From Paracoccus wurundjeri (GTDB taxonomy: Bacteria > Pseudomonadota > Alphaproteobacteria > Rhodobacterales > Rhodobacteraceae), in contig NZ_JAUUTZ010000023.1 of assembly GCF_030678915.1 (NCBI RefSeq), positions 1 through 64,000 of the forward strand: a stretch of 64,000 nucleotides of DNA, read 5' to 3'. Both the position numbers and the translations under genes were made by a program. Each line of letters begins with the position of its first letter. Position 1 is the stretch's first letter. Of this stretch, positions 27,723 to 36,350 are shown piece by piece. The notes below the pieces were generated by a model that worked only from the letters and a program-made list of their open reading frames with translations, was not told where the DNA came from and searched no databases.

Positions 27723-28859
27723 ATGACCAACGGCTCACCATCCGAACGCGCAATCTCGCCGGGCAAGTCGGGGCAGAGTACGGCGGTTCGTGTACGCGAT
27801 GTAACAATGGATTTCGGGAATGGCGCGCTTGCCGTCAGCAATGCCAGTTTCGAGCTGGAAACAGGTAAATTCCTGACCATCCTTGGCCCGTCCGGTTCCG
27901 GAAAGACCACTCTCCTGCGGATGATCGCGGGGTTCGAGACCCCGACAAGCGGCGAAATCACCGTCAACGGCAAACCGGTGGATTCCGCGCCGCCACACCG
28001 CCGCTCGATCGGCATGGTGTTTCAGAAACTGGCACTTTTCCCGCATATGACCGCCGCCGAGAATATCGCTTTCCCGCTGAAAATGCGCCGGTTCAATCCG
28101 AAGACCATTCCGCGCCGCGTCGATGAGTTCCTCGACCTCGTCAAGCTTGGCGGCTATGGAAATCGCCGGATCAATGAGCTGTCAGGCGGCCAGCAACAAC
28201 GGGTGGCTATCGCCCGCGCCCTTGTTTTCAAGCCGGAACTGCTGCTGCTGGATGAGCCGCTTGCCGCGCTTGATGTGAAACTGCGCGAAGAGATGCAGCT
28301 TGAATTCCGCCGGATCCAGCATGAACTGGGCGTCACGACGATCAATGTGACCCATGATCAACGCGAGGCTTTGGTCGTGTCCGACGATATCATCGTGATG
28401 GATGGCGGCAGGATTCAGCAGCATGCCAAGCCTGTCGATCTGTACCGTGCGCCCGATAACGCATTTGTGGCCGGATTTCTGGGCGTGGCGTCCTTTATCA
28501 ATGGGCACGCCGTGCCCGGCGGTCTGACATCGGGCGAAAACTTCCTGTCGGGCACGCACGCAGGGAATTTTGCCGATGGCACGGCGGTTCGTGGCGCTGT
28601 CCGGGCCGAACAAATCCGCATTGCAGCCGAAAGCGGCCAGCTTGCGGCGTGCGATACCCGCCTGACCGGCACTGTCCGGGACACCATCTTCGAAGGCGAG
28701 CGTCAGCTTTATGTGGTTGCCACCGACGAGTTGCCCGGGATCACCTTCCGCGTCTATCACCACGATCCGGAAAGTTTCGGACTGTTCGAGATCGGAACGC
28801 GGGTGATGATCGGCTGGAATGCACGCGACATGAAAATCTTTGAATTCCGCGCCTCATGA
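27723..28859 (+). CDS. PotA-type ABC transporter ATPase
   Basis: The 378-residue ATPase has Walker A GPSGSGKT (55-62), Q-loop FQKLALFPH, signature LSGGQQQRVAIARAL, Walker B LLLLDEPLAALD and a C-terminal TOBE-like regulatory domain. This is the PotA/FbpC/MalK-like branch that energises polyamine, iron, sulfonate or 2-aminoethylphosphonate-type importers. The next gene can start within its stop (ATGA at 28856), but a better start is at 28892. It works with the binding protein and two permeases that follow. Confidence 0.93.
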   Translation: MTNGSPSERAISPGKSGQSTAVRVRDVTMDFGNGALAVSNASFELETGKFLTILGPSGSGKTTLLRMIAGFETPTSGEITVNGKPVDSAPPHRRSIGMVFQKLALFPHMTAAENIAFPLKMRRFNPKTIPRRVDEFLDLVKLGGYGNRRINELSGGQQQRVAIARALVFKPELLLLDEPLAALDVKLREEMQLEFRRIQHELGVTTINVTHDQREALVVSDDIIVMDGGRIQQHAKPVDLYRAPDNAFVAGFLGVASFINGHAVPGGLTSGENFLSGTHAGNFADGTAVRGAVRAEQIRIAAESGQLAACDTRLTGTVRDTIFEGERQLYVVATDELPGITFRVYHHDPESFGLFEIGTRVMIGWNARDMKIFEFRAS

Positions 28860-28891
28860 AAGATGCAGGCGATCCAACAAAGGAGACAGTG

Positions 28892-29989
28892 ATGAACAGG
28901 AACATAACCCGCCGCGGGATTCTCCGTACCGGCATGGCAACCGGCGGCGCGGCGCTTCTGACGCCGTTCGCCGCATCGCGGATATTCGCGCAGGAACCCG
29001 AAAAACCAGCGGAAATCATTGTTCGCGCATGGGGTGGCGATTGGGTCGCGGCCCTGAAGGCAGGCGTGTCGGATCGCTTCACCGAAGAAACCGGCATCGC
29101 CGTGCGCCATGACCTGACCGAGGATAACGAAATCCAGCCCAAGATCTGGGCCGCCGTCGCCCAGGGGCGCATTCCGCCGATCCATGTCAATTGGGACACC
29201 ACGACCAATGCAAGCAAATCCGCGCTGCGCGGCGTGACCGAGGATCTTTCGGATCTGGCCAACCTGTCCAACACCACCGATCTGGCCAAACCCATCGGGC
29301 TGGATGGTTATCCGATCGTGAACACCTATGGTTACGTCTACGTTCTGGCCTATCGGCCCGAAGCCTTCCCCGATGGAGCTCCGAAATCCTGGCGGGATCT
29401 GCTTGATCCACGCCTGAAACGCCGGATCGCGCTTTATAATGACGGTATCGGCTTCCATTTCCCGGCGCAGGTCGCCGGCGGGGGCTCACTGGAAGATATT
29501 CCGGGGAATATGGATGCCTGCTGGGAGTTCATCCGCGAGATTAAAAATCAGCAGCCGCTTCTGGGTGAAGACCCCGATTTCACCGCATGGTTCCAGAATG
29601 GCGAGATCGACGCGGCCTGCACCATTTCGACCAACGCGCTGGCCGCGAAGAAGAATGGCATCGACCTGGCCTGGACCGTGCCAGAGGAAGGCTGCAAGTT
29701 CGATACTGACGGCATGTGGATTCCCCAGGGCCTGCCCGAGAACGAGCTTTACTGGGCCAAGCAATATATCAACATGGCGCTGTCGAAGGAAAGCCAGCAA
29801 ATCTGGCTTGACGGTCTTGGTCTGCCGGGCGTCGTTCCGGATCTGACACCACCGGAAGGGCTTGAGAATGATCCCTCCTATCCCACCAAACCCGAAGATT
29901 TCGAGGATCTCATCCGTATCTCGTCAAAGATTCAGATCGAGAATGAAAGCGAATGGTTCGCGAAATTCAAGGAAATCATGCAGGGCTGA
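28892..29989 (+). CDS. ABC transporter substrate-binding protein, PotD/spermidine-putrescine-like, Tat-exported
   Basis: Periplasmic receptor of 365 residues. The ATG at 28892 follows AAAGGAGACAGTG and gives a twin-arginine signal (NRNITRRGILRTG) with cleavage near SRIFAQ. The mature part matches family 1/PotD proteins: VRAWGGDWVAALKAG, YVLAYRPEAFPDGAPKSWRDLLDP, and a C-terminal WLDGLGLPGVVP. Binding specificity cannot be read from sequence. A terminator-like hairpin follows in the 110-base gap before the permease genes. Confidence 0.9.
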   Translation: MNRNITRRGILRTGMATGGAALLTPFAASRIFAQEPEKPAEIIVRAWGGDWVAALKAGVSDRFTEETGIAVRHDLTEDNEIQPKIWAAVAQGRIPPIHVNWDTTTNASKSALRGVTEDLSDLANLSNTTDLAKPIGLDGYPIVNTYGYVYVLAYRPEAFPDGAPKSWRDLLDPRLKRRIALYNDGIGFHFPAQVAGGGSLEDIPGNMDACWEFIREIKNQQPLLGEDPDFTAWFQNGEIDAACTISTNALAAKKNGIDLAWTVPEEGCKFDTDGMWIPQGLPENELYWAKQYINMALSKESQQIWLDGLGLPGVVPDLTPPEGLENDPSYPTKPEDFEDLIRISSKIQIENESEWFAKFKEIMQG

Positions 29990-30004
29990 TATTTCCCCAA
30001 ACGG

Positions 30005-30039
30005 AAGGACGCGCGGGCATCTGCCGCGGTCGCGTCCTT
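30005..30039 (+). other. Intercistronic hairpin after the PotD-like gene
   Basis: Nine-base-pair stem AAGGACGCG/CGCGTCCTT (30005-30013 with 30031-30039). The 17-base loop itself contains GGCA/TGCC. It lies in the gap between the binding-protein and first permease genes. A T-rich tail is limited to CCTTTG. It may act as a partial terminator or 3' stabiliser. Confidence 0.55.
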
Positions 30040-30100
30040 TGAAGACGCCGGAACCCTGCTCTGGGTCCGCGTTTCGGCAGATTGGACCAAAGGCGAACTG

Positions 30101-31054
30101 ATGCCCCGAGACAGTGAAGACAGGTCATTCCGCTATCCGTTGAAATGGCGGATCATGGACGGGCTGAATGCGGCGCTCGACCTGTTATGGCCGCGCCGCC
30201 TTGGCAGATATACCGGCTGGGCGTTGCTGACCCCGGCACTGCTACTTGTCGGCATCCTTGTGCTTGGACTGTTCCAGATCGCCGAAAACTCCTTGCATAC
30301 GCTCGACACCTCGACCTTTCTACCGGGCGAGGAATACACGCTTGCAAATTATCGCATCATCGCGGAAAGCCCGACCTATTGGCGGATCGTCTGGCGCTCG
30401 CTGCTTGGGGCCGGTCTGACGGTGTTTTTCACGCTTCTTCTGGCCCTGCCCTATTCCTATATCATGGTGCGCACCAATAAGGCCGCCCTGCGCAAGACCC
30501 TGTTGATCGTGCTGTTTCTTCCGTTCTTCATCGGTCAGGTCGTCCGGGCCTATGGCATCCTGATCGTGATGGGCAGTTCCGGGGCGGTGAACGACGCGCT
30601 TGGCCTTGTCGGGATCGAGCCGATACGCCTGCTGTTCAACTTCCCGGCGGTGGTTTTCGGTCTTGTCCAGTATATGCTGCCTTTCGCGGTTCTCATGCTT
30701 GCCCCGGCCTTGACGGCGATCCCGCGCGAGACCGAAACGGCGGCCAGTTCGCTGGGCGCAAACTGGGTGAAAGTCTTCAGGCATGTCATCCTGCCGATGG
30801 CGAAACCCGGCCTTGTCGGCGCCGCGCTTGTCGTCGGCACGCTGTCGCTGACCGATTTCGCAATGCCCGCGATGCTCGGCGGCGGCTCGCAGGATTTCAT
30901 CGCAAATGCCATTTACGACCAGTTTTTCCGCACTGCGGATCAGGGCCTTGGTTCTGCCCTTGCCCTGCTTCTGGTCGCGCTTGGGTCGGTTATCGCAGGG
31001 GTGGTAATCGCGTTCTTCGGCGCAGGCACACTTGGAATGAGAGGCAGGAAATGA
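30101..31054 (+). CDS. ABC transporter permease (PotB-like)
   Basis: Inner-membrane permease of 317 residues with an N-terminal cytoplasmic segment and about six membrane helices (first at WALLTPALLLVGILVLGLF). The EAA loop ETAASSLGANWVKVFRHVILP lies near residue 210. It overlaps the second permease gene by four bases (ATGA), so their synthesis is coupled. Confidence 0.92.
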   Translation: MPRDSEDRSFRYPLKWRIMDGLNAALDLLWPRRLGRYTGWALLTPALLLVGILVLGLFQIAENSLHTLDTSTFLPGEEYTLANYRIIAESPTYWRIVWRSLLGAGLTVFFTLLLALPYSYIMVRTNKAALRKTLLIVLFLPFFIGQVVRAYGILIVMGSSGAVNDALGLVGIEPIRLLFNFPAVVFGLVQYMLPFAVLMLAPALTAIPRETETAASSLGANWVKVFRHVILPMAKPGLVGAALVVGTLSLTDFAMPAMLGGGSQDFIANAIYDQFFRTADQGLGSALALLLVALGSVIAGVVIAFFGAGTLGMRGRK

Positions 31055-31848
31055 TCAGCCGGTCACAACGCGTCATTTTCTGGTGTCTGGTCTGGTTCTG
31101 CATCGTGATCCTGTCCGTGCCGACGATCATCGTGGTCGGCGCATCGCTGACGGGTGGCAATATCATCACCTTCCCGCCGGACGGTTTCTCGCTGAAATGG
31201 TATCGTCAGATCGCGCTGGCGCGGGATCTGCAGCAGGCATTCAGCAGGTCGATCATCGTCTCGCTGATCTGCCTTGCCGTCTCGCTTCCGGTCGGCACTC
31301 TCGCCGGGATCGCGCTTACCCGGTTCCGGCTTCGCTTCGCCAACGCGATACAGATCTATCTCCTGCTGCCCTTCACCATCCCCCTGATCGGTTCAGGGAT
31401 CGGCATGATGCTGGTCTTCGGAAGCTGGCATATTCTGGGCAATATCTGGCCGGTCGGCGTCGCGCTGGCGGTCATCAACCTGCCTTTCATCATCTGGTCG
31501 GTATCTTCCTCGGCGGCGGCACTGGACAGTGATCTGGAACTGGCGGCGGCAAGCTGTGGCGCCGGCCGCTTTGAGACATTCCTGCATGTCACCCTGCCGG
31601 GCGTGATGCCGGGCGTGATCACCGGCGGGCTGCTGATGTTCGTGCTGGCCATGACCGAATTTCTGGTCAGCCTGTTGCTGACCGATGCCCGGACGGTGAC
31701 GCTTCCCGTGCAGATCTACAATAATATCCGCTCGATCATCACGCCGGATCTGGCGGCGGTCTCGTCGGTCTTCGTCCTGATCGCGTTGCTGGCGGTCTGG
31801 CTGCTCGACAGGCTCGTGGGGCTCGAGATCTTCCTGAAATCCAAATGA
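31051..31848 (+). CDS. ABC transporter permease (PotC-like)
   Basis: The 265-residue permease has six membrane segments. The EAA loop LELAAASCGAGRFETFLHVTLP is near residue 163 and the family N-terminus FWCLVWFCIVILSVPTIIVVG is clear. It completes the PotABCD-type importer. The HisD-like gene follows after 48 bases. Confidence 0.92.
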   Translation: MISRSQRVIFWCLVWFCIVILSVPTIIVVGASLTGGNIITFPPDGFSLKWYRQIALARDLQQAFSRSIIVSLICLAVSLPVGTLAGIALTRFRLRFANAIQIYLLLPFTIPLIGSGIGMMLVFGSWHILGNIWPVGVALAVINLPFIIWSVSSSAAALDSDLELAAASCGAGRFETFLHVTLPGVMPGVITGGLLMFVLAMTEFLVSLLLTDARTVTLPVQIYNNIRSIITPDLAAVSSVFVLIALLAVWLLDRLVGLEIFLKSK

Positions 31849-31896
31849 CCAGAGGCGCGGCGACATGCTGTGCCTTCAAGACCCGAAAGGACTGCC

Positions 31897-33222
31897 ATGC
31901 CTGACGTAAATGTAAAGCACCTCAAATCGCTTTCCCGCGATGAGCGCAGTGCATTGACCCGGCGATCCGAAGCCGATCTTTCGTTCTTCCTTGAAAAGGT
32001 CGAACCGATTCTGGAGGCGGTGCGCAGTCAGGGCGACGACGCGCTTGTGCGTTTCGGGCGCGAACTGGACAAGGCCGATGGCCTGACCAAGGAAAACCTG
32101 AAGGTCTCCGAGGCCGAGTTCGATGAGGCATTCGGGCTGGTCGATGACAAGGTAATCGAGGCGATCCGTTTCGGGATCGGGAATATCCGCAGCTTCCATG
32201 AAGAGCAACTGCCCGAACCGATGTGGCTGAAAGAGGTTCAGCCCGGGGCCTTTGCCGGCGACCGCTTCCTGCCGATCACCTCGGTTGCGCTATACGTGCC
32301 GCGTGGCAAGGGCTCCTTTCCTTCGGTAATCATGATGACCTCGGTGCCTGCTGTGGTGGCGAAAGTGCCCGATCTCGCGATTGTCACCCCTCCGGGGCCG
32401 GACGGAAAGGTCGACGCCGCAACTCTTGTCGCCGCGCGGATCGCCGGGGTGGAAACCATTTACAAGGTCGGCGGCGCTCAGGCCGTCGCGGCGGTGGCCT
32501 ATGGCACCGAAACGGTGAAGAAAGCCCGCAAGATCGTCGGCCCCGGCAGTCCATGGGTCGTCGCGGCCAAGCGGCTGCTGGCCGGCATCATCGATCCCGG
32601 CCTGCCCGCCGGGCCGTCCGAATGCGTGATTCTGGCCGATGATACCGTGTCCGGCCGTCTGGCCGCCATGGATCTGCTGATCGAAGCCGAACATGGGCCG
32701 GACAGCTCTGCATGGCTGGTCACGCCATCGGAACGCGTGGTCAGCGAGGCTCTGGATGCGCTGCCCGAACTCTGGGGCCGGATGACCGAAGCGCGCATGG
32801 AATTTTCCCGTAACGTTCTTACCGGAAATTCAGGCGGCATCATCCTTGCCGAATCGATGGATGATGCCTGTAATTTCGTCAACGAATATGCGCCCGAACA
32901 TCTTGAGATCATGTCGACCCGGCCATTCGATTATCTTGGCGATATCACCGAAGCGTCCGAGATCCTGCTTGGCACGCATACGCCCGTGTCGATCGCGAAT
33001 TTCGCGCTTGGCCCGAACGCAGTCCTGCCCACCTCGAAAGGGGCGAACACCTATGGACCATTGTCGGTCACTGATTTCCTGCGCCGCAGCTCTATTGGTT
33101 ACGTGACCGAAAAAGGCTATCCCGACATGGCCCGCAATGCCAGGACGCTTGCGGAATATGAAGGCTTCTCGTCGCATGCCAACGCGGTCAGCGATCTGCG
33201 TCTTGACTATCTGAAGCGTTGA
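31897..33222 (+). CDS. HisD-family dehydrogenase, not biosynthetic; sulfopropanediol 3-dehydrogenase (HpsN)-like candidate
   Basis: The 441-residue protein has the complete HisD fold: VGGAQAVAAVAYGTETV, GPGSPWVVAAKR, GLPAGPSE, EAEHGPDS, NEYAPEHLE with the catalytic Glu334/His335. Aligned to E. coli histidinol dehydrogenase, zinc ligand Gln259 is Glu263 and Asp360 is Asn368, while the two zinc histidines are kept (His266, His427). His367 of the E. coli enzyme, in the GTNHVLPT segment, becomes Ala. No histidine-biosynthesis gene is nearby. HisD paralogues with altered ligands act on other primary alcohols, for example HpsN, which oxidises DHPS to sulfolactate. The start at 31897 follows AAAGGA. 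The substrate is inferred, not shown. Confidence 0.82.
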   Translation: MPDVNVKHLKSLSRDERSALTRRSEADLSFFLEKVEPILEAVRSQGDDALVRFGRELDKADGLTKENLKVSEAEFDEAFGLVDDKVIEAIRFGIGNIRSFHEEQLPEPMWLKEVQPGAFAGDRFLPITSVALYVPRGKGSFPSVIMMTSVPAVVAKVPDLAIVTPPGPDGKVDAATLVAARIAGVETIYKVGGAQAVAAVAYGTETVKKARKIVGPGSPWVVAAKRLLAGIIDPGLPAGPSECVILADDTVSGRLAAMDLLIEAEHGPDSSAWLVTPSERVVSEALDALPELWGRMTEARMEFSRNVLTGNSGGIILAESMDDACNFVNEYAPEHLEIMSTRPFDYLGDITEASEILLGTHTPVSIANFALGPNAVLPTSKGANTYGPLSVTDFLRRSSIGYVTEKGYPDMARNARTLAEYEGFSSHANAVSDLRLDYLKR

Positions 33223-33225
33223 AAG

Positions 33226-34230
33226 ATGCGCGCCGTTCGCCTTCACGCCACACAGGATCTGCGCTTCGAACATATCGATTTGCCGCGCGCTCCGGAACGG
33301 GACGAGGCCACCCTGTCTGTCACGGCCGCCGGTATCTGCGGTTCGGATCTGCATAATTATCTGACCGGCGCATGGATTACCCGCGCACCCTCCGTCGCCG
33401 GACATGAATTCACCGGCATCGTGACCCGGGTCGGCGACGCCGTGAACCATGTCGCTGCGGGCGATCGTGTCATCGTCGACAGCCGGCATATCTGCGGCAC
33501 CTGCCCCGCCTGTCTGGATGGTACCGGACAGGTTTGCGAGACGCTTGGCTTTCTGGGCGAGGTGATCGATGGCGGTTTCGCCGAGGCGGTTACCCTGCCG
33601 GCACGCAATCTTCTTAAGGCCCCGGATGCCGTGCCGGACCGTCATCTGGCGCTGGCCGAACCGCTGGCCGTGGCGCTGCACGCGCTTAACATGCTTGGCG
33701 CGCCCGCCGGGGCCGAAATCGTAGTTACCGGCGCGGGTCCGATCGGCGGGTTCGTTACGCTTCTGGCCCGGCGCAGCGGGCATCCGGTGGCGATCCTCGA
33801 CCGCAACGGACAACGCGCCGGTCTTGTGGCGCAGGCCACCGGAGCGCGGGTTGTCACGCCTGATCGGTTAACCGATATGCGTTTCCGTTACGTGGTCGAA
33901 ACCACCGGAAGTCAGCATGTGATCCGCGCTATGCTTGGCAATATTGCCGGGGCGAGTCGTGTCGCGCTTGTCGGGATCGGCATGCCCGCCGGGATCATTG
34001 ATCCGGTGCATCTCGTCGAACGTGAAATCGCCGTCATGGGCTGCCACGCCTTTGGCAATGAGTTGGAAGAGATCCGCGATCTTCTGCCGGAACTCAGCCC
34101 CCGGCTCGATCCGTTCATTGCCGCGCAGATCCCGCTTGAAGACGTGCCAAATGCCTATACCCGTCTTGCAGCCGGCAACGCGGACGGCATCAAGACGATT
34201 ATCATCTGTGGGAACAACCATGCCGATTGA
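33226..34230 (+). CDS. Zinc-dependent medium-chain alcohol dehydrogenase (HpsP/idonate-DH-like)
   Basis: The 334-residue MDR enzyme has catalytic zinc residues in GICGSDLHNY (Cys38) and GHEFTG (His/Glu near 60), a four-cysteine structural zinc lobe CGTCPAC..GQVC, and the nucleotide motif GAGPIGG near residue 168. It starts three bases after the HisD-like stop, so it is translationally linked. With the SDR it could interconvert the enantiomers or the keto form of the substrate of the HisD-like enzyme. Sorbitol or L-idonate dehydrogenase is the generic alternative. Confidence 0.88.
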   Translation: MRAVRLHATQDLRFEHIDLPRAPERDEATLSVTAAGICGSDLHNYLTGAWITRAPSVAGHEFTGIVTRVGDAVNHVAAGDRVIVDSRHICGTCPACLDGTGQVCETLGFLGEVIDGGFAEAVTLPARNLLKAPDAVPDRHLALAEPLAVALHALNMLGAPAGAEIVVTGAGPIGGFVTLLARRSGHPVAILDRNGQRAGLVAQATGARVVTPDRLTDMRFRYVVETTGSQHVIRAMLGNIAGASRVALVGIGMPAGIIDPVHLVEREIAVMGCHAFGNELEEIRDLLPELSPRLDPFIAAQIPLEDVPNAYTRLAAGNADGIKTIIICGNNHAD

Positions 34231-35536
34231 TCCGCCCCCTGCATCTCGCCCTTCCGCATCCCGCACCGCCGCAATTCGCGAGACGGCCCGCAAGGATGTC
34301 ACCCGTGCCGAGACCATGCTGACCGATTTCATATCGACGATTTTCGACATTCCGGTATCGGGATTGCAGATCAATCTGGATCAATATTCCCTTAATTCCC
34401 TGAACGGGTTCTTCGCGTCCGACGGACAGGAATTCTTTTTTAAATTCCATCAGGAGGAAGGCGAAGAGGAAATGACCGGTGAATATTACCGCGCGGATAT
34501 TCTGTCGCGCGCCGGTCTTCCCGTGGATCAGCCGGTTTTCCTTTCGACGCTTCCCGGCGAACAATTGCTGGTTTACAGACGCCGTTCCGACCCGCGCTTT
34601 TCCGACATCCTCTTTGCGCTTGATCAATCCGATGACGAAACCGCCATCGATCTGGCGGTTCAGGCCGAAAAGTCACTGAACGACAGTATCCTGCGGGTTG
34701 CAAAAGCCACTCTGACCCCGGTCACGCCGGATCAGGCCGCGGCCGAGCCGATCCACCGCCTGTTCCACGAACGCCTGATCGATCCGCGGGACGGCCGATA
34801 TCCGGGCGGGCGTCTTGCCTCTTTCTATATCGGCAAGAAATTCCGTTTTCCCGGGCAGGTCGAGCTCGGATGGGATCAGATCAGCCGGGCGCGACCGGTG
34901 ATTAACGGTGTCGCGTATCGCCGAAGCCTGTCCGAAATGTTCGATCTTGCCTATGAACGCTATGCGCCCCGAAACATGGGTGATGCGGGCGGCATCGTCG
35001 CGCATGGCGATGCGCATAACGCGAATATCTGGTACGAAAACGGTGATAACGGCCCTTCACTGGCCTTCTTCGATCCTGCCTTCGCGGGCGACAAGGTTCC
35101 CTCGCTTCTGGCCGAGGTGAAATCAACCTTCCACAATATCTTCGCACATCCGTTCTGGCTTTATAATCCCGAGATGGCCCAGCAACGATACCAGGCTTCG
35201 GTTCAGTATCGGGACGACATGCTGTGCATCGATACCGATTGGCAGCCAAGCCGGGTGCGTCTTCGCCTGCTGGACGCCAAGGCCATGTATTTCTGGAAAC
35301 CGTGGCTCAGGACATTATCCGACAAAGGCATGCTGCCCGACGATTGGCAGGACGTGATCCGAATCGGCCTGTTCCTGTCGCCGACTCTGGTGATGAGTCT
35401 TGTCGCGGGGCCAGACGGTGACCGGCACAATCCCCTGTCATCCGCAATCGGTCTGTCCGTCGCACTTGCGGCAGGCTCGAATCCGATTTCGGGAAGCGAT
35501 CTCTTCACCTCGTTTTTCCAGAAAATAACCCCCTGA
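34220..35536 (+). CDS. APH/choline-kinase-fold small-molecule kinase, substrate unknown
   Basis: The 438-residue product overlaps the dehydrogenase stop by 11 bases. Kinase landmarks: Lys75 in EFFFKFHQ as the possible ATP lysine, Glu88 in the next helix, catalytic loop HGDAHNAN (262-269; Asp264, Asn269) and FFDPAF with Asp285 as the metal aspartate. The middle (150-250) is an unusually long insert and the C-terminal 150 residues are helical. These match the aminoglycoside phosphotransferase superfamily, which also phosphorylates sugars, choline and amino acids. I know of no characterised DHPS or uronate pathway with such a kinase. A longer frame from 33935 would lie inside the upstream gene and is rejected. 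Confidence 0.78.
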   Translation: MPIDPPPASRPSASRTAAIRETARKDVTRAETMLTDFISTIFDIPVSGLQINLDQYSLNSLNGFFASDGQEFFFKFHQEEGEEEMTGEYYRADILSRAGLPVDQPVFLSTLPGEQLLVYRRRSDPRFSDILFALDQSDDETAIDLAVQAEKSLNDSILRVAKATLTPVTPDQAAAEPIHRLFHERLIDPRDGRYPGGRLASFYIGKKFRFPGQVELGWDQISRARPVINGVAYRRSLSEMFDLAYERYAPRNMGDAGGIVAHGDAHNANIWYENGDNGPSLAFFDPAFAGDKVPSLLAEVKSTFHNIFAHPFWLYNPEMAQQRYQASVQYRDDMLCIDTDWQPSRVRLRLLDAKAMYFWKPWLRTLSDKGMLPDDWQDVIRIGLFLSPTLVMSLVAGPDGDRHNPLSSAIGLSVALAAGSNPISGSDLFTSFFQKITP

Positions 35537-35605
35537 TATATAAACCTTCAAAGGTTCACATCCGGCAGCTTTCGGTCGAGAGCCCCAAGAAAGAAAATCA
35601 CTCGA

Positions 35606-35634
35606 TTGACTAGTATGGAAGTATGGAATATAGG
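35606..35634 (+). promoter_or_regulatory. Possible promoter of the GntR-TRAP operon with direct repeat
   Basis: TTGACT-N17-TATAGG fits a housekeeping promoter. The spacer contains the tandem octamer AGTATGGA twice (35612-35619 and 35620-35627), a possible regulator site. The -10 lies only 18 bases from the start codon, so the predicted transcript would begin inside the ribosome site. This weakens the call. Confidence 0.35.
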
Positions 35635-35651
35635 CGGAGGAGGAGAAAATC

Positions 35652-36332
35652 ATGGATCAGATCCGCATCAATGTTTCGGGAAACTCGACCGCGCAGCAGG
35701 TCTATAACTGGCTGCACGGGCTGATTTTGCGGGGCGTTCTGGAGCCGGGCGCACGTCTTAGCGAAACCGAGATCGCCCAGCAGGCAGGCGTCAGCCGACA
35801 GCCCGTGCGCGAAGCGTTCATCCGCCTGACCGCGACCGGACTGGCCGAGGTACGGCCGCAACGCGGCACCTTCATTGGACGGATCTCGGTCAAGGCGGTG
35901 TTATCCGCCCGGCTGATCCGCGAAGCCGTGGAAAGCGACCTGATCCGCATGCTTTCGGCAAATGCTGGCACGGACGTGCTGAACCGGCTGGAACAGCAGC
36001 TTGTTGCGCAGCGCAAAGCAAGCAAGGCGCAGGATGTCGAGACATTCATCACTCTGGACGACCAGTTCCACCACGATCTCGCGGTAGCCGCCGGACATGG
36101 CGATGTCTGGGACGTGCTGGAGGGTCTGAAATCGCAGATGAACCGGCTGCGCCATATCACGGCGCGAGTCTTTGACCATCAGAAACTGATCGAACAGCAC
36201 GAGGCTATTGTCGAAAGCCTGCATCGCGGTGATGGCGAGGCCGCCGAACAGGCCATGCGAAGCCACCTGCGCGAGGTATTGAACGACCTGCCCGCGATCA
36301 CGAAAGCCAAACCCGAATTCTTTACGGACTGA
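35652..36332 (+). CDS. GntR-family (FadR subfamily, FCD domain) regulator
   Basis: The 226-residue regulator has an N-terminal winged helix with the GntR signature LRGVLEPGARLSETEIAQQAGVSRQPVREAF (split here by its two halves) and a C-terminal FCD ligand domain. The domain's metal-ligand pattern DDQFHHDL, QHEAIVESL and MRSHLREV is intact, so it likely binds a metal-chelated organic acid such as a sugar acid. It is preceded by GGAGGAG and followed 18 bases later by the TRAP operon, which it probably controls. UxuR/ExuR-type uronate regulators belong to this subfamily. Confidence 0.9.
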   Translation: MDQIRINVSGNSTAQQVYNWLHGLILRGVLEPGARLSETEIAQQAGVSRQPVREAFIRLTATGLAEVRPQRGTFIGRISVKAVLSARLIREAVESDLIRMLSANAGTDVLNRLEQQLVAQRKASKAQDVETFITLDDQFHHDLAVAAGHGDVWDVLEGLKSQMNRLRHITARVFDHQKLIEQHEAIVESLHRGDGEAAEQAMRSHLREVLNDLPAITKAKPEFFTD

Positions 36333-36350
36333 CTATCAGGAGGAGCAATC

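Noticed and set aside
33935..34219. Upstream extension of the kinase frame
   Set aside because: It lies wholly inside the zinc-dehydrogenase gene; the ATG at 34220 gives a normal short overlap.
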